The notes below the pieces were generated by a model, which saw nothing but the letters and a program-made list of their open reading frames with translations, was not told the origin of the DNA and made no database searches. A DNA stretch of 28,889 nt from Pseudomonadota bacterium. GTDB taxonomy: Bacteria; Cyanobacteriota; Vampirovibrionia; LMEP-6097. The stretch's first letter is position 1; every line of letters begins with the position of its first letter. The stretch is taken from contig RFQS01000002.1 of assembly GCA_009924885.1 (NCBI GenBank), positions 1 to 28,889 on the forward strand, given 5' to 3'. The translations under genes and the position numbers were made by a program. Below, piece after piece: positions 1-8,233 of this stretch.

Positions 1-111
1 CTTGCAAAAATTCCATCTCTCTTGATAAACTTCTCTCTGAAATCTAATTAACAATTTGCTTGAATTATTAAAAATTTAACTTCAGATCTGAATTCAGGTG
101 ATAAAACCCTT

Positions 112-3048
112 GTGCAAATCAATAAGGACAAACACAGCTTATTCGTAGATGGCGTGCAGGTGAGCTTTCGTAACTCCAAAGGTGAAGTAGAATCTAAGCG
201 TCTGCGCGTGTTTGATTTTGATAAGACACTTGAGAATGAATTCCTTGCTGTGCGTCAATTTGAAGTCGTTGGAGAACTATATAATCGTCGCCCTGATGTA
301 ATTGGATTTGTGAATGGCATTCCGCTTGTGTTTTTTGAATTGAAAGCCCATCACACTGATCTTGCCCTTGCTTACAATGATAATCTCTGTGATTACAAAG
401 ACACTATCCCTAGTATTTTCCATTGCAATGGGTTTATCATCCTGAGCAATGGTACTGATGCCAAGCTAGGAACTATCACCAGCCCATATAAGTTTTTCCT
501 CGACTGGAAGCGTATTGAAGAAGAGGAAGAAGGCTTAGTGAGCTTAGACACTATGCTGCGTGGTACATGCGACCCTGCAAGGTTCATGGATTTATTCGAA
601 AATTTTCTACTGTTTGATGGTGAAGGTGGAGATATGGTGAAAATCATAGCTAAAAATCACCAATTCATTGGAGTGAATAAGATAGTAGCGCAAGCTCGTA
701 GTATAGAGGAATTAAAAGGAAAGCTAGGTGTATTCTGGCATACTCAAGGCTCGGGTAAGTCTTATTCTATGGTGTTCCTTTGCCAGAAAATCCATCGTAA
801 ATTTGGTGGCTCTTATACCTTCTTGATCGTACTTGACCGCACAGAGCTTGAAAACCAGATTTATGAGACCTTCACTGGATGTGGTGCTGTGAAAGAAAAA
901 GAAATTCGGGCGAAAAGCCGCGATGATCTGCGCCGTTTATTATCCGAGAATCATCGTTATGTGTTTACGCTCATTCATAAGTTCTCTATTGATCCTAAAA
1001 CAGAAAGCGAATATCCACTTATTACTGACCGTAGTAATATCATTATCATTTCAGATGAGGCTCACCGAACGCAGGGTGGAAAATTTGCTCAAAATATGCG
1101 ATTTCATGGCATCCCTAATGCTTCCTATTTAGGCTTCACTGGAACACCGATCATTAAAGAAGAGCTAGAACTTACGAAGAATATCTTCGGCGAATATGTA
1201 TCTGTTTATGATTTTAAACGAGCGATTGAGGATGGGGCAACGTTACCGCTACGCTACCTGAACCGTGGAGAAAAGCTGAATATTGAGAATCCACAGCTTG
1301 ATGAACGCATGGCAGAAATTATTGAGAATGAAGATCTTGATGACGACCAGCGTGCCAAGCTTAAACGCGAATTTGCACGAGACTACCCTATCCTGACATC
1401 TGAGGCACGGCTGGATGCGATTGCTAAAGATTTGGTATGGCATTTCAATGAACGTGGCTATCAAGGCAAAGCTATGTTCGTCGCACTGGATAAGCCGACC
1501 GCTGTGCGTATATATGATCTAATGATGAAACATTGGCCGCAATATGTTGCAGAGCTAAAAGAGCGCATTGAACAATGCCAAGACCAGCAAGAAGCAATGA
1601 AACTCCAGCATCATCTAAAACGAGTCGAAGAGACCGAAGTCTGCGTAGTAGTAAGTAGTGAGCAGAACGAGATAGCTAAATTTCGTGCTATGGGCTTGGA
1701 GATTGAATCACATCGTAAGAAAATGGTTGAACGTGATTTAGAGAAGGAATTCAAAGATGATGAAAATTCATTTCGCTTTGCCATTGTTTGTGCGATGTGG
1801 ATTACTGGCTTTGATGCACCGTGTGTCTCGACAGTGTATCTTGATAAGCCAATCAAAGGTCATACGCTGATGCAAACGATTGCCCGTGCAAACCGAGTTT
1901 ATGATGACGAAAAAGAGAACGGCTTGATTGTCGATTACGGTAACGTATATCGCAGGTTAGAAGAAGCTTATGCGATCTATGGTGAAGGGGAAAATAAAGG
2001 CGGAAAGAATACAGGTAGAGATGATGGCGAAACACATGTAAGTCCAGCCGAACGTTTAGAAGGGCTTACCGTAGAATTAGCGGTATCTATTGGACTTGTT
2101 AGGCAGTGTTTGCTGGATTTGGAATTTGAATTAGACGGACTGATTAATGCGAAAAGCCCGATGGAGAAGCTAGCGCTGATAAAAAAAGCTATGAACTGTG
2201 TCTGTCTTAATGAAAAAACACGCACAGAGTTTGAATTCAAGGCACGGGATGTCTTCCGTAAGTACAAAGCCCTTTATCCAGAGGAACAGATTAAACCTTT
2301 CATTAAAGAGCATAATGCTATTGAAGCTATCTATGAGCAACTGAATCAGAAAGTCAAAGGAGCTGATATTACTGCTGTGATCCGCCGTCTTCAACAAGAA
2401 GTAGATATGAGTATTACCGTGGAAGGCTCATCTGGCAGTGATGATGATTACATAGATTTGAGTAAGCTTGACTTTGGGAAGTTACGTCAAGCTTTCCAAA
2501 AATCAGATAACAAAAATCTAGTGGTGTTTGACCTTCAGGAAGCGATTGATCGTAAGCTAGAAAAGATGGTACAGCAAAACCCGCTACGCCTTGAGTTTTA
2601 TGAAAAGTACAAAAAAATTATTGATGATTACAATAGCGGCAAAGATTCACATACAGTTGAGAAGGCTTTTGATGATTTGCAAGACTTTATGCAGGAACTT
2701 TCAGAAGAAGAATCTCGTGCTCTTGCCGAAGGACTAGATGAGGAAACACTTGCCATCTTTGATTTGCTTCGCAAACCTGAACTTTCTAAGCAAGAGAAAG
2801 AAACCGTTAAGGAGGTGGCGATCAAAACCCTGTCAACGCTCAAAGAAGAAAAATTGAAGATTGAACGCTGGAGAGAGAGTACGCAGGTAACAGCTCAAGT
2901 AAAAACGATAATCTTTGATAACCTGCAATGGTTGCCGCAAAGACTTTATGATGACAATGAGGTGAATGAGCGTACAGACCTTGTTTACCAGCATGTTTAC
3001 AGCATGTATTCGACTTATGGACTTAATATTATGAGGCGTGCAGCATGA
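112..3048 (+). CDS. hsdR: Type I restriction enzyme R subunit (HsdR), N-terminus unclear
   Basis: ATP-dependent translocase/endonuclease subunit of a type I restriction-modification system, acting with HsdM and HsdS on foreign DNA. The nuclease core is visible as RRPDV...FFELKA (about residues 60-80). Two helicase domains follow: Walker A TQGSGKS (about 212), SDEAH (about 314), GFTGTP (about 340) and motif VI QTIARANR (about 588), then a helical C-terminal region. The start is uncertain. The GTG at 112 is the first usual start codon, yet HsdR-like sequence continues upstream in frame to about position 64, where stops at 61-63 and 49-51 end it. Family members normally carry further N-terminal residues, so the gene may be 5'-truncated or frameshifted. 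No hsdM lies in the window, and hsdS or hsdM could lie upstream. It overlaps the next gene by 4 bases. Family call is sure; functionality is doubtful. Confidence 0.9.
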   Translation: MQINKDKHSLFVDGVQVSFRNSKGEVESKRLRVFDFDKTLENEFLAVRQFEVVGELYNRRPDVIGFVNGIPLVFFELKAHHTDLALAYNDNLCDYKDTIPSIFHCNGFIILSNGTDAKLGTITSPYKFFLDWKRIEEEEEGLVSLDTMLRGTCDPARFMDLFENFLLFDGEGGDMVKIIAKNHQFIGVNKIVAQARSIEELKGKLGVFWHTQGSGKSYSMVFLCQKIHRKFGGSYTFLIVLDRTELENQIYETFTGCGAVKEKEIRAKSRDDLRRLLSENHRYVFTLIHKFSIDPKTESEYPLITDRSNIIIISDEAHRTQGGKFAQNMRFHGIPNASYLGFTGTPIIKEELELTKNIFGEYVSVYDFKRAIEDGATLPLRYLNRGEKLNIENPQLDERMAEIIENEDLDDDQRAKLKREFARDYPILTSEARLDAIAKDLVWHFNERGYQGKAMFVALDKPTAVRIYDLMMKHWPQYVAELKERIEQCQDQQEAMKLQHHLKRVEETEVCVVVSSEQNEIAKFRAMGLEIESHRKKMVERDLEKEFKDDENSFRFAIVCAMWITGFDAPCVSTVYLDKPIKGHTLMQTIARANRVYDDEKENGLIVDYGNVYRRLEEAYAIYGEGENKGGKNTGRDDGETHVSPAERLEGLTVELAVSIGLVRQCLLDLEFELDGLINAKSPMEKLALIKKAMNCVCLNEKTRTEFEFKARDVFRKYKALYPEEQIKPFIKEHNAIEAIYEQLNQKVKGADITAVIRRLQQEVDMSITVEGSSGSDDDYIDLSKLDFGKLRQAFQKSDNKNLVVFDLQEAIDRKLEKMVQQNPLRLEFYEKYKKIIDDYNSGKDSHTVEKAFDDLQDFMQELSEEESRALAEGLDEETLAIFDLLRKPELSKQEKETVKEVAIKTLSTLKEEKLKIERWRESTQVTAQVKTIIFDNLQWLPQRLYDDNEVNERTDLVYQHVYSMYSTYGLNIMRRAA

Positions 3049-3311
3049 GTATGCAAACAGAGCTAGATATCTTGGTTGACTGCCTACGTATTTCTGGATT
3101 TCGTGGAATCAAGAACCTTGAAATTACATTTGCACCAATGACAGTTCTTATTGGTCTAAACAACTCTGGAAAAACTACGGTCTTGAAAGCAATGGGATTA
3201 GCTTTGGGTGATTACAGTCGTTATGTGACAGAAGAAGATTTTCATCTCAATACTGATGAGCACGGTAATGAAACTAAGGTGAGCGAAATTATCGTGGATA
3301 CTCGTTTTTAG
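3045..3311 (+). pseudogene. Truncated OLD-family ATPase/nuclease gene
   Basis: Only the first 88 residues of a RecF/OLD-type ATPase remain. They hold an N-terminal beta strand with 'RISGFRGIKNLEI' and a Walker A loop IGLNNSGKTT at about residues 36-45. Full-length OLD-family proteins run to several hundred residues, with the ABC signature, Walker B and a C-terminal Toprim domain, all absent here. The ATG overlaps the hsdR stop, so the two were co-transcribed, as expected of a defence-island partner. The last codons run straight into the first copy of a 118-bp repeat (from 3307), which supplies the TAG stop. A recombination or deletion at that repeat probably removed the rest. Start could be M1 or M3. 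Confidence 0.75.
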
Positions 3312-3424
3312 GGGAAGCTCTCACAGAGAGAATCATAAGCACATGCACCCACCCCGGAGGAACGTAAAAAAACGATTTCAGAGTATCGTTTTTTACCAAT
3401 GGATTCTCCCTTCACCACCCTGCA
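3307..3424. repeat. Direct repeat, copy A (118 bp)
   Basis: Begins tttaggggaagctc and ends caccaccctgca. From about 3353 onward it is almost identical to copy B at 3536-3655; the first 45 bases are more diverged. It contains an AT-flanked hairpin at 3366-3394 (AAAAACGAT, 8-base loop, ATCGTTTTT) that looks like a bidirectional intrinsic terminator. It follows directly on the truncated ATPase gene and supplies its stop. An open frame at 3343-3540 crosses it but has no recognisable protein character. Confidence 0.85.
3366..3394. terminator. Terminator-like hairpin in repeat A
   Basis: A-tract, stem ACGAT, loop ttcagagt, stem ATCGT, T-tract. The A/T flanks make it symmetrical, so it could terminate transcription from hsdR (plus strand) or from the opposite direction. 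GC content of the stem is low, so strength is uncertain. Confidence 0.5.
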
Positions 3425-3440
3425 AAAGAGAGGGAAATAT

Positions 3441-3460
3441 TGAATCTCGCCAGAGATTCA
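3441..3460. repeat. Short perfect inverted repeat
   Basis: TGAATCTC, 4-base loop GCCA, GAGATTCA, between the two copies of the direct repeat. No T-tract follows, so it is not an obvious terminator. Role unknown. Confidence 0.5.
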
Positions 3461-3477
3461 AACAAAAAGGATTAACC

Positions 3478-3535
3478 CTCGGGTTCGAATCCCACTATAT
3501 TATATTTCCAGAAAATAAATGGCAAAGAGGGAGGG
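3478..3535. other. tRNA-like fragments between the repeats
   Basis: Two scraps resemble pieces of the neighbouring tRNA-Ser. Bases 3481-3493 (GGGTTCGAATCCC, plus strand) match a T-loop. Bases 3520-3535 (tggc, two mismatches, agagggaggg) match the CCA/acceptor 3' end of the tRNA-Ser at 3705-3720 in the same orientation, 14 of 16. Neither forms a complete tRNA. They could be attachment-site scars of an element that integrated at the tRNA gene; that is inference. Confidence 0.35.
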
Positions 3536-3655
3536 TTTAGGGGAAGCTCACACAAAGCGGATCATAAGCTCATCGCACACACCCCGGAGGAACGTAAAAA
3601 AACGATTTCAGAGTATCGTTTTTTTACCAATGGATTCTCCCTTCACCACCCTGCA
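3536..3655. repeat. Direct repeat, copy B (120 bp)
   Basis: Second copy of the 3307-3424 repeat, with the same terminator-like hairpin at 3596-3625. The two copies bracket about 110 bp holding the inverted repeat and the tRNA-like scraps. The 575 bases from 3312 to 3886 contain only these repeats, the terminator, the tRNA-Ser gene and the upstream promoter; I see no protein gene in them. Confidence 0.85.
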
Positions 3656-3700
3656 TAAACGAAAAGACCCCTAAGATTTCTTAGGGGTCTTTTCGTTTAT
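3655..3700. terminator. Strong intrinsic terminator after tRNA-Ser
   Basis: Perfect 21-bp stem (left arm 3655-3675, right arm 3680-3700) with a 4-base loop attt. GACCCCTAAG/CTTAGGGGTC forms the GC-rich core, and A/T tracts on both sides allow action in either direction. It ends 4 bases beyond the CCA end of the minus-strand tRNA gene, so it probably terminates the tRNA transcript. Confidence 0.9.
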
Positions 3701-3704
3701 TTAC

Positions 3705-3798
<94 letters not shown>

Positions 3799-3874
3799 AA
3801 AGAAAATCAGAAAATCACTATAAAAAGTGTATCTCTGCCTTTCAAGCTTAAAAAATAATAGCAGATAGTTCGGG

Positions 3875-3880
3875 TATAAT
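3875..3880 (+). promoter_or_regulatory. -10 box, leaderless start of acyl-CoA dehydrogenase gene
   Basis: TATAAT followed by six bases (gccatc) and then the ATG at 3887. Transcription would begin at or within a base or two of the start codon. No Shine-Dalgarno and no clear -35 box. Confidence 0.65.
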
Positions 3881-3886
3881 GCCATC

Positions 3887-5041
3887 ATGGTAGAAATAAA
3901 GCTCACAGACGACCAAGAAATGTTTCGCAAAATGATTAGCGACATTGCGAAGAAAGAATTTTCAGAACGTGCAAAAGAAATAGATAAAACTCATCGTTTC
4001 CCTCATGAAAATGTCGAAATCCTTAGAGACTGCGGTGTTATGGGGCTCACTATACCTGAAGAATGGGGCGGGGCGGGCATGGACTATACCTGCTACTCTA
4101 TAGCCGTTGAAGAAATATCTAAGATCTGTGCTAGCACTGGAACTATCTTCTCTGCACATTTATCTTTGTGTACTGTTCCTATAGAGCATTTCGGCAATGA
4201 TGAACAAAAAGAGAAATTTTTAAGACCTTTAGCTACTGGTGTAAAATTAGGGGCTTTTGCTCTGTCTGAGCCAGGTAATGGCTCTGATGCCGCAGGTATG
4301 CATACTCATGCTGTAGAGGATGGCGATTTTTACGTTCTAAATGGTTCTAAAGCTTGGATAACTAATGGCGCTGTAGCGGATACTTACCTTGTTTTAGCTC
4401 AGACTAACTATGAATTAAAGCATAAGGGTGTAACTGCCTTTATTATCGAAAAAGGTGCTGAAGGTATGAGCTTCGGTAAGCCTGAAGATAAATTAGGTAT
4501 TAGGGCTAGCTCTACGACGCAGATTCACTTTGATAACTGTAAGGTTCCGAAGTCACAGATTTTAGGGAAAATCGGTGATGGTTTTAAAATAGCGATGATG
4601 ACTTTAGATGTAGGCAGAATCGGCATGGCTTCACAGGCTATCGGTATAGCTAAAGCAGCTTTCGAAGATTCTATTAAATATGCTCAGCAGCGTGAAACTT
4701 TCGGGCAGAAAATTTCCGAATTTCAGGCTATACAATTTAAGCTTGCAGACATGATGGTAGATATAGAAGCAGCTCGCCTGCTCACTTACCAAGCGATTTC
4801 CAAGCATGATAGAGGTGAAAAATTCACTCGTGAATCGGCAAGTGCAAAACTTTTCGCTTCAGAGAGCGCAATGAAGCATACAGTCGAAGCTGTTCAAATT
4901 CATGGCGGTTACGGTTATACTACAGAGTATAATGTTGAACGCTATATGCGTGATGCTAAAATCACTGAAATCTATGAAGGAACTTCAGAGATACAACGCA
5001 TCGTTATAGCGAAGGAACTGCTCAAAGAATATGGTTTATAA
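3887..5041 (+). CDS. Acyl-CoA dehydrogenase
   Basis: FAD flavoprotein that oxidises acyl-CoA to trans-2-enoyl-CoA and passes electrons to an electron-transfer flavoprotein; cytoplasmic, beta-oxidation or branched-chain catabolism. At 384 residues it has the usual family length. Visible features: N-terminal helical domain, middle beta domain with LSEPGNGSD (about 126-134) and AWITNG (about 158), C-terminal helical domain with GGYGYTTEY and the segment IYEGTSEIQ, whose Glu (about 364) is the catalytic base in the short/branched-chain subgroup. Start ATG fits both the family N-terminus and the leaderless promoter. The 3' end overlaps the next gene by 11 bases. Substrate chain length cannot be read from the sequence, and no ETF gene is in the window. 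Confidence 0.95.
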   Translation: MVEIKLTDDQEMFRKMISDIAKKEFSERAKEIDKTHRFPHENVEILRDCGVMGLTIPEEWGGAGMDYTCYSIAVEEISKICASTGTIFSAHLSLCTVPIEHFGNDEQKEKFLRPLATGVKLGAFALSEPGNGSDAAGMHTHAVEDGDFYVLNGSKAWITNGAVADTYLVLAQTNYELKHKGVTAFIIEKGAEGMSFGKPEDKLGIRASSTTQIHFDNCKVPKSQILGKIGDGFKIAMMTLDVGRIGMASQAIGIAKAAFEDSIKYAQQRETFGQKISEFQAIQFKLADMMVDIEAARLLTYQAISKHDRGEKFTRESASAKLFASESAMKHTVEAVQIHGGYGYTTEYNVERYMRDAKITEIYEGTSEIQRIVIAKELLKEYGL

Positions 5042-5936
5042 CGCCCCAGCTGATACTAATACTGCAAAGCGCCATGGAATTATTTACAATTCAGAAAAAA
5101 GTATAGGCGGCATACACTATTACAACCCTGATGATGTCGAAGCTCAGGATAAAACCAATAAAAAAGTTCGCTTTAGTGTAGAAAAAAATAAAAACTCTAA
5201 GACTGAAACCCCTGTTTTAATAATAGATTCTGATCCATTAAAGCCCGAAAGCACTGTATCGAAATACGGAAAGAAAGAAGAAGCCCCTAAATCTTGGAGA
5301 GAACTTCGAGAGGAAAAGAAAGAGAAGGAACGCTTACTTAAAGAGCAGAAAGCCTTAGAAAAAGCCCAAAAAGAACAAGAAAAGGATGAAATCGCTCAAG
5401 AAAAGAATGCTTATGTCGTAAATATCGCTGGTACTGAAGTTAATTTCATGGAACAGAATATTCGTAAACCCAATTTATCCTTGCAGGATAAAATCTGGCT
5501 AGATAAAGCACAGTATTATTTCGTAAATGCGAAGGAAAATGGAATTAGAGTAGGCAGTGCACCTGGATATACTACCTATGAAATACTTGAAGCTCTCTGG
5601 GCGACCGCCGCGCAGTATAATATAAACCCAAAACGCTTTTTAGTACAGCTTTACACTGAATCTCGCTTTAATCCTAAAACGGTTGGACAAGCTGGGGAAA
5701 GGGGCATCGGTCAATTTAAAGAATCTACAGCTAAATCAATGGGCTTTAACTGGGAGTTAATTAAAGGTGGCGATGCGACTTATCCATATCAAGCCATGGC
5801 TGCTGCACGTTACGTGCAGATGGTAGGCGAATCTGCCTATAACAGTGTAGGAACGGTTGGGCATAGGTATTCTTCTAAAATAAATCGTCGTTTACAACAA
5901 ATTAATGACACAGAAATTCCAAATAATCCAAGTTAG
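5031..5936 (+). CDS. Lytic transglycosylase-like (SLT domain) protein with coiled coil
   Basis: The C-terminal third carries a goose-lysozyme/SLT fold: TESRFNPKTVG with catalytic Glu at residue 210, then GERGIGQFKEST and YQAMAAARYV. This predicts cleavage of the MurNAc-GlcNAc bond of peptidoglycan. The N-terminal 90 residues look disordered. Residues about 89-130 are a Lys/Glu-rich helix (ELREEKKEKERLLKEQ) that should form a coiled coil. I see no signal peptide or membrane segment, which is odd for a wall enzyme; it may be exported by a non-Sec route, act in an internal assembly, or have a misplaced start. It overlaps the dehydrogenase gene, suggesting co-transcription, though a functional link is not obvious. 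Confidence 0.8.
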   Translation: MVYNAPADTNTAKRHGIIYNSEKSIGGIHYYNPDDVEAQDKTNKKVRFSVEKNKNSKTETPVLIIDSDPLKPESTVSKYGKKEEAPKSWRELREEKKEKERLLKEQKALEKAQKEQEKDEIAQEKNAYVVNIAGTEVNFMEQNIRKPNLSLQDKIWLDKAQYYFVNAKENGIRVGSAPGYTTYEILEALWATAAQYNINPKRFLVQLYTESRFNPKTVGQAGERGIGQFKESTAKSMGFNWELIKGGDATYPYQAMAAARYVQMVGESAYNSVGTVGHRYSSKINRRLQQINDTEIPNNPS

Positions 5937-5971
5937 CCCCCTGCTTACTTCGCAAGAGTCCCACGATAGAC

Positions 5972-6424
5972 TTAATTCTGATCAAGAATTTTTTCGAGCC
6001 ACTCAAATTTACAAGGCTTAGACCTATTTCTATCTATGCAGGCACAGGTTATTTTCGCAGAAAGTATTAATTCTGCTTGAGAAAAATCTCTCATTTTTAA
6101 CTTTTCAAGAATCTCTAAGTCCTTAAACCTAAATATCTTCTGAGCAAAAATATACCTCAAACGCCCTTCCCTAGAAAATTCCAAGTGAACAGTAAATTTA
6201 TCACTAGGCTGAAGTGGCTTAATAAAATCCACTTCAGCCTTTGCGACCACTAGATCCAAGCCCATATCATGCGCTAGCTTAAAGTCTATACCATAACTCT
6301 GCAAGAATTCATGACGGGATTGTTCTAAATAATGGAAATAATTAGCATTATTTACTATCCCTTGAAGATCACATTCATAATCCCTTACTTTAAACTCACT
6401 CAAATGACTGATCTCTATCATCAT
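5972..6424 (-). CDS. Acyl-CoA thioesterase, hotdog fold (4HBT/YbgC type)
   Basis: Small hotdog-fold thioesterase of about 150 residues hydrolysing an acyl-CoA or acyl-ACP thioester. The signature is VRDYECDLQGIVNNANYFHY near the N-terminus, with the Asp and the G-x-V-N-N-A-x-Y motif of the 4-hydroxybenzoyl-CoA thioesterase family. An in-frame ATG lies 12 bases upstream (6436). I prefer the ATG at 6424 because GAGG lies 6 bases before it and the family alignment begins there. The ATG at 6421 is equally possible. Convergent with the transglycosylase-like gene. Substrate unknown. Confidence 0.85.
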   Translation of the reverse strand: MMIEISHLSEFKVRDYECDLQGIVNNANYFHYLEQSRHEFLQSYGIDFKLAHDMGLDLVVAKAEVDFIKPLQPSDKFTVHLEFSREGRLRYIFAQKIFRFKDLEILEKLKMRDFSQAELILSAKITCACIDRNRSKPCKFEWLEKILDQN

Positions 6425-6487
6425 ACTTAACCTCATCTTAAACCAATTCTGATACTTTGCTAACAGTTGTAATAGCTTTTAAATACT

Positions 6488-6501
6488 GCGACGTAAGTCG
6501 C
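6488..6501. promoter_or_regulatory. Small palindrome upstream of the acidic-protein gene
   Basis: GCGAC-gtaa-GTCGC, a perfect 5-bp inverted repeat about 50 bases before the ATG at 6549 and between divergent genes. It could be an operator; no family can be assigned. Confidence 0.25.
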
Positions 6502-6533
6502 TAGTGTTTCGAACTCTTATGACTAGGCGTGTT

Positions 6534-6540
6534 AAGGAGG
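6534..6540 (+). promoter_or_regulatory. Strong Shine-Dalgarno deciding the start at 6549
   Basis: AAGGAGG, full anti-Shine-Dalgarno match, 8 bases before ATG 6549. It shows the true start is 45 bases downstream of the first in-frame start at 6504. It is the best ribosome binding site in the window and contrasts with the many leaderless starts. Confidence 0.85.
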
Positions 6541-6548
6541 TCGATTTC

Positions 6549-7184
6549 ATGGATATAGACAACAAACTTTATGGTGCTGTTGGCTTAGGCGTTAAAGTAG
6601 AGGATGAAGCAGATTCTGCTATTGCTAACTTCATCGCATCTAACGCAGTGTTAAAAACTGAAACTGGCGTAGTTGAGCTGTTTAAGGAAATTCCCGTAGC
6701 AGATCAAATTAAGCAGAATAAAGTTAAACATGAGCATTCTGTAAGATTATTTACAGAAGCTAAAGGCGAATTAGTTGAAGATGACACTTCAATTAAAGTT
6801 GAAAGTCCCAGTGTAACCTTAAGAAAGCATCAGGTTCAGCAACAAATCCTAAATAATACAATTGAAGTAGCCGATGATCTAGACATTGATGATGATCTAG
6901 ATGTCGCTGATTCATTTGAAGCATCTTTTGGTGATTTAAGTGGCTTTGCTGCAGCTGAAGGTTTCTTCGATAATATTGATAAGAGCTTTGATTTTGGCGA
7001 AGATGAAAGAGCTATCGGTATAAACTATGCGAAGGGCGATGATTTGACGGGGGTAAATTCTCTAGTAATAGATGATTTAACTAACGCAAGTAATCCATTC
7101 ATGGCACTTAAGGGAATCAGCAGACTCGGTTTCATTACCGAAGATTTAAAGAAAATGCAAAATGACAGATTACTTGGCGTTTAA
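6549..7184 (+). CDS. Acidic protein of unknown function
   Basis: 212 residues, not recognised. No signal peptide, membrane segment, cysteines or catalytic motif is apparent. The N-terminal half is mixed, with a basic stretch (KQNKVKHEHSVRLF, TLRKHQVQQQ). It is followed by a strongly acidic run around residues 120-165 (DLDIDDDLDVADS, then FFDNIDKSFDFGEDE). The C-terminus (GISRLGFITEDLKKMQNDRLLG) looks like a short amphipathic helix. The ORF could be extended to 6504, but the AAGGAGG site fixes the start at 6549. It stands alone between a divergent thioesterase gene and a convergent hemC. The strong ribosome site suggests high expression. Confidence 0.75.
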   Translation: MDIDNKLYGAVGLGVKVEDEADSAIANFIASNAVLKTETGVVELFKEIPVADQIKQNKVKHEHSVRLFTEAKGELVEDDTSIKVESPSVTLRKHQVQQQILNNTIEVADDLDIDDDLDVADSFEASFGDLSGFAAAEGFFDNIDKSFDFGEDERAIGINYAKGDDLTGVNSLVIDDLTNASNPFMALKGISRLGFITEDLKKMQNDRLLGV

Positions 7185-7216
7185 TTAGAGGTTTCCAGTA
7201 AAACAAGAGGATTTAA

Positions 7217-8233
7217 TTAGCCTCTAAGTAGTGCTGTAGCACCTGATTTAATAAGTCTTTGAGCGAGTAATCTGCCTAACTGAGGGGTCAGTTCAGAATC
7301 AAATATAGAAAGCCTGTCTTTTATGGTTTTAGTTCCGTCTAATGATGAAACTGAGAAATGAAAGCAGGTTTTTTTATTTTCTAATTCCGAATATATGCCG
7401 ATAGGTACCTGACAGCCTCCCTCTAATTCATTTAAAAAATTTCTCTCTATCTGTAAAATCATTTCCTGCTTAGGATTTACCAAAGGCTCTATCAGCTTTT
7501 CTATATCCTTGCGGGATTCAAGAAATTCTATAGCTAACGCCCCTTGAGCGACTGCGGGCATAATCTCTTTTGGGTTTAAGAATACTGATATTCGATGAGA
7601 AAAGCTTTCATCTACTGTCATAAGGCGTTTAATACCAGCTGCTGCTAAGACTATTGCATCCATAGAATTATTAGGGTCGTCTAATTTACGAAACCGCGTA
7701 TTTAAATTTCCACGAATATCAATAAAATTTAATTTAGGATAATAACTTTTAAGCAGAGCGATACGTCTTAAACTTGAAGTCGCAACGACATTCAATTTCT
7801 CAATAAGCTGTGAAGTTAAATCATTATCATTATTTAAACTTTCTTGATACTGCTCACAATCTTCAATTTCTGCGTTTGCGGACGCATATTCAGGATGATT
7901 TTGACTTAAACATATAACATCTCGCACATCCTCTCTTTCTAAAATCGAACTAATTCTAAGCCCGTCTGGGAGCTTAGTTGGCATATCTTTCATGCTGTGA
8001 ACAGCTATATCCACGCTAGCTTCAAGTAATTCATGCTCTAATTCTTTAACGAAAAGCCCCTTATCACCAATCTTAGAGAGAGCTACATCAAGAATCTTAT
8101 CTCCTTGAGTTTTAATTTTTACAATCTCACAATGAAGATTCGGATATATTTCCTCTAGCCTAGTTTTAACCATCTGGCTCTGCAATAGTGCAAGCTGGCT
8201 ATCCCTAGAGCCAATTTTAATAAGCTGGGGCAT
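7217..8233 (-). CDS. hemC: Hydroxymethylbilane synthase (porphobilinogen deaminase)
   Basis: Polymerises four porphobilinogens to hydroxymethylbilane, the precursor of heme and siroheme; cytoplasmic. Seen: IGSRDSQLAL at the N-terminus, HSMKDMPTKLP, SSLRR, RGNLNTR, and EGGCQVPIG with the dipyrromethane-cofactor cysteine at residue 274. At 338 residues it is about 25-30 longer than usual, and the cofactor Cys is shifted correspondingly. The extra segment lies at about residues 110-140, before the SSLRR strand, and contains SANAEIED, which matches the window's palindromic repeat peptide (ENAEIG). ATG 8233 is 6 bases downstream of a TAAAAT box, so the mRNA is probably leaderless. Divergent from serA. 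Confidence 0.95.
   Translation of the reverse strand: MPQLIKIGSRDSQLALLQSQMVKTRLEEIYPNLHCEIVKIKTQGDKILDVALSKIGDKGLFVKELEHELLEASVDIAVHSMKDMPTKLPDGLRISSILEREDVRDVICLSQNHPEYASANAEIEDCEQYQESLNNDNDLTSQLIEKLNVVATSSLRRIALLKSYYPKLNFIDIRGNLNTRFRKLDDPNNSMDAIVLAAAGIKRLMTVDESFSHRISVFLNPKEIMPAVAQGALAIEFLESRKDIEKLIEPLVNPKQEMILQIERNFLNELEGGCQVPIGIYSELENKKTCFHFSVSSLDGTKTIKDRLSIFDSELTPQLGRLLAQRLIKSGATALLRG
7855..7895 (-). repeat. Decayed half-copy of the palindromic element inside hemC
   Basis: Plus-strand bases 7864-7877 (caatttctgcgttt) are identical to the element core, and the flanks match partially. On the coding strand the frame is the same as in the intact in-gene copies, giving SANAEIED where the element gives DENAEIGV. 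It coincides with the extra segment of HemC. Confidence 0.6.

Noticed and set aside
3..47. A short open frame at the left edge (ending SLDKLLSEI) that might be the tail of an hsdS gene.
   Set aside because: Only 14 codons are visible and a second frame is nearly as plausible; position next to hsdR is the only support.
3478..3510. A second complete tRNA gene on the plus strand ending TTTCCA at 3510.
   Set aside because: Only the T-loop consensus fits; the T-stem pairs over just three bases and no acceptor, D or anticodon arm can be folded.
3343..3540. A 65-codon open frame between and across the direct repeats.
   Set aside because: No recognisable protein character; it spans a repeat, a hairpin and tRNA-like scraps, and has no ribosome binding site.
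7185..7227. TTAGAGG/CCTCTAA inverted repeat between the acidic-protein gene and hemC as a terminator.
   Set aside because: The 7-bp arms are separated by 29 bases and partly lie inside hemC; no T-tract follows.
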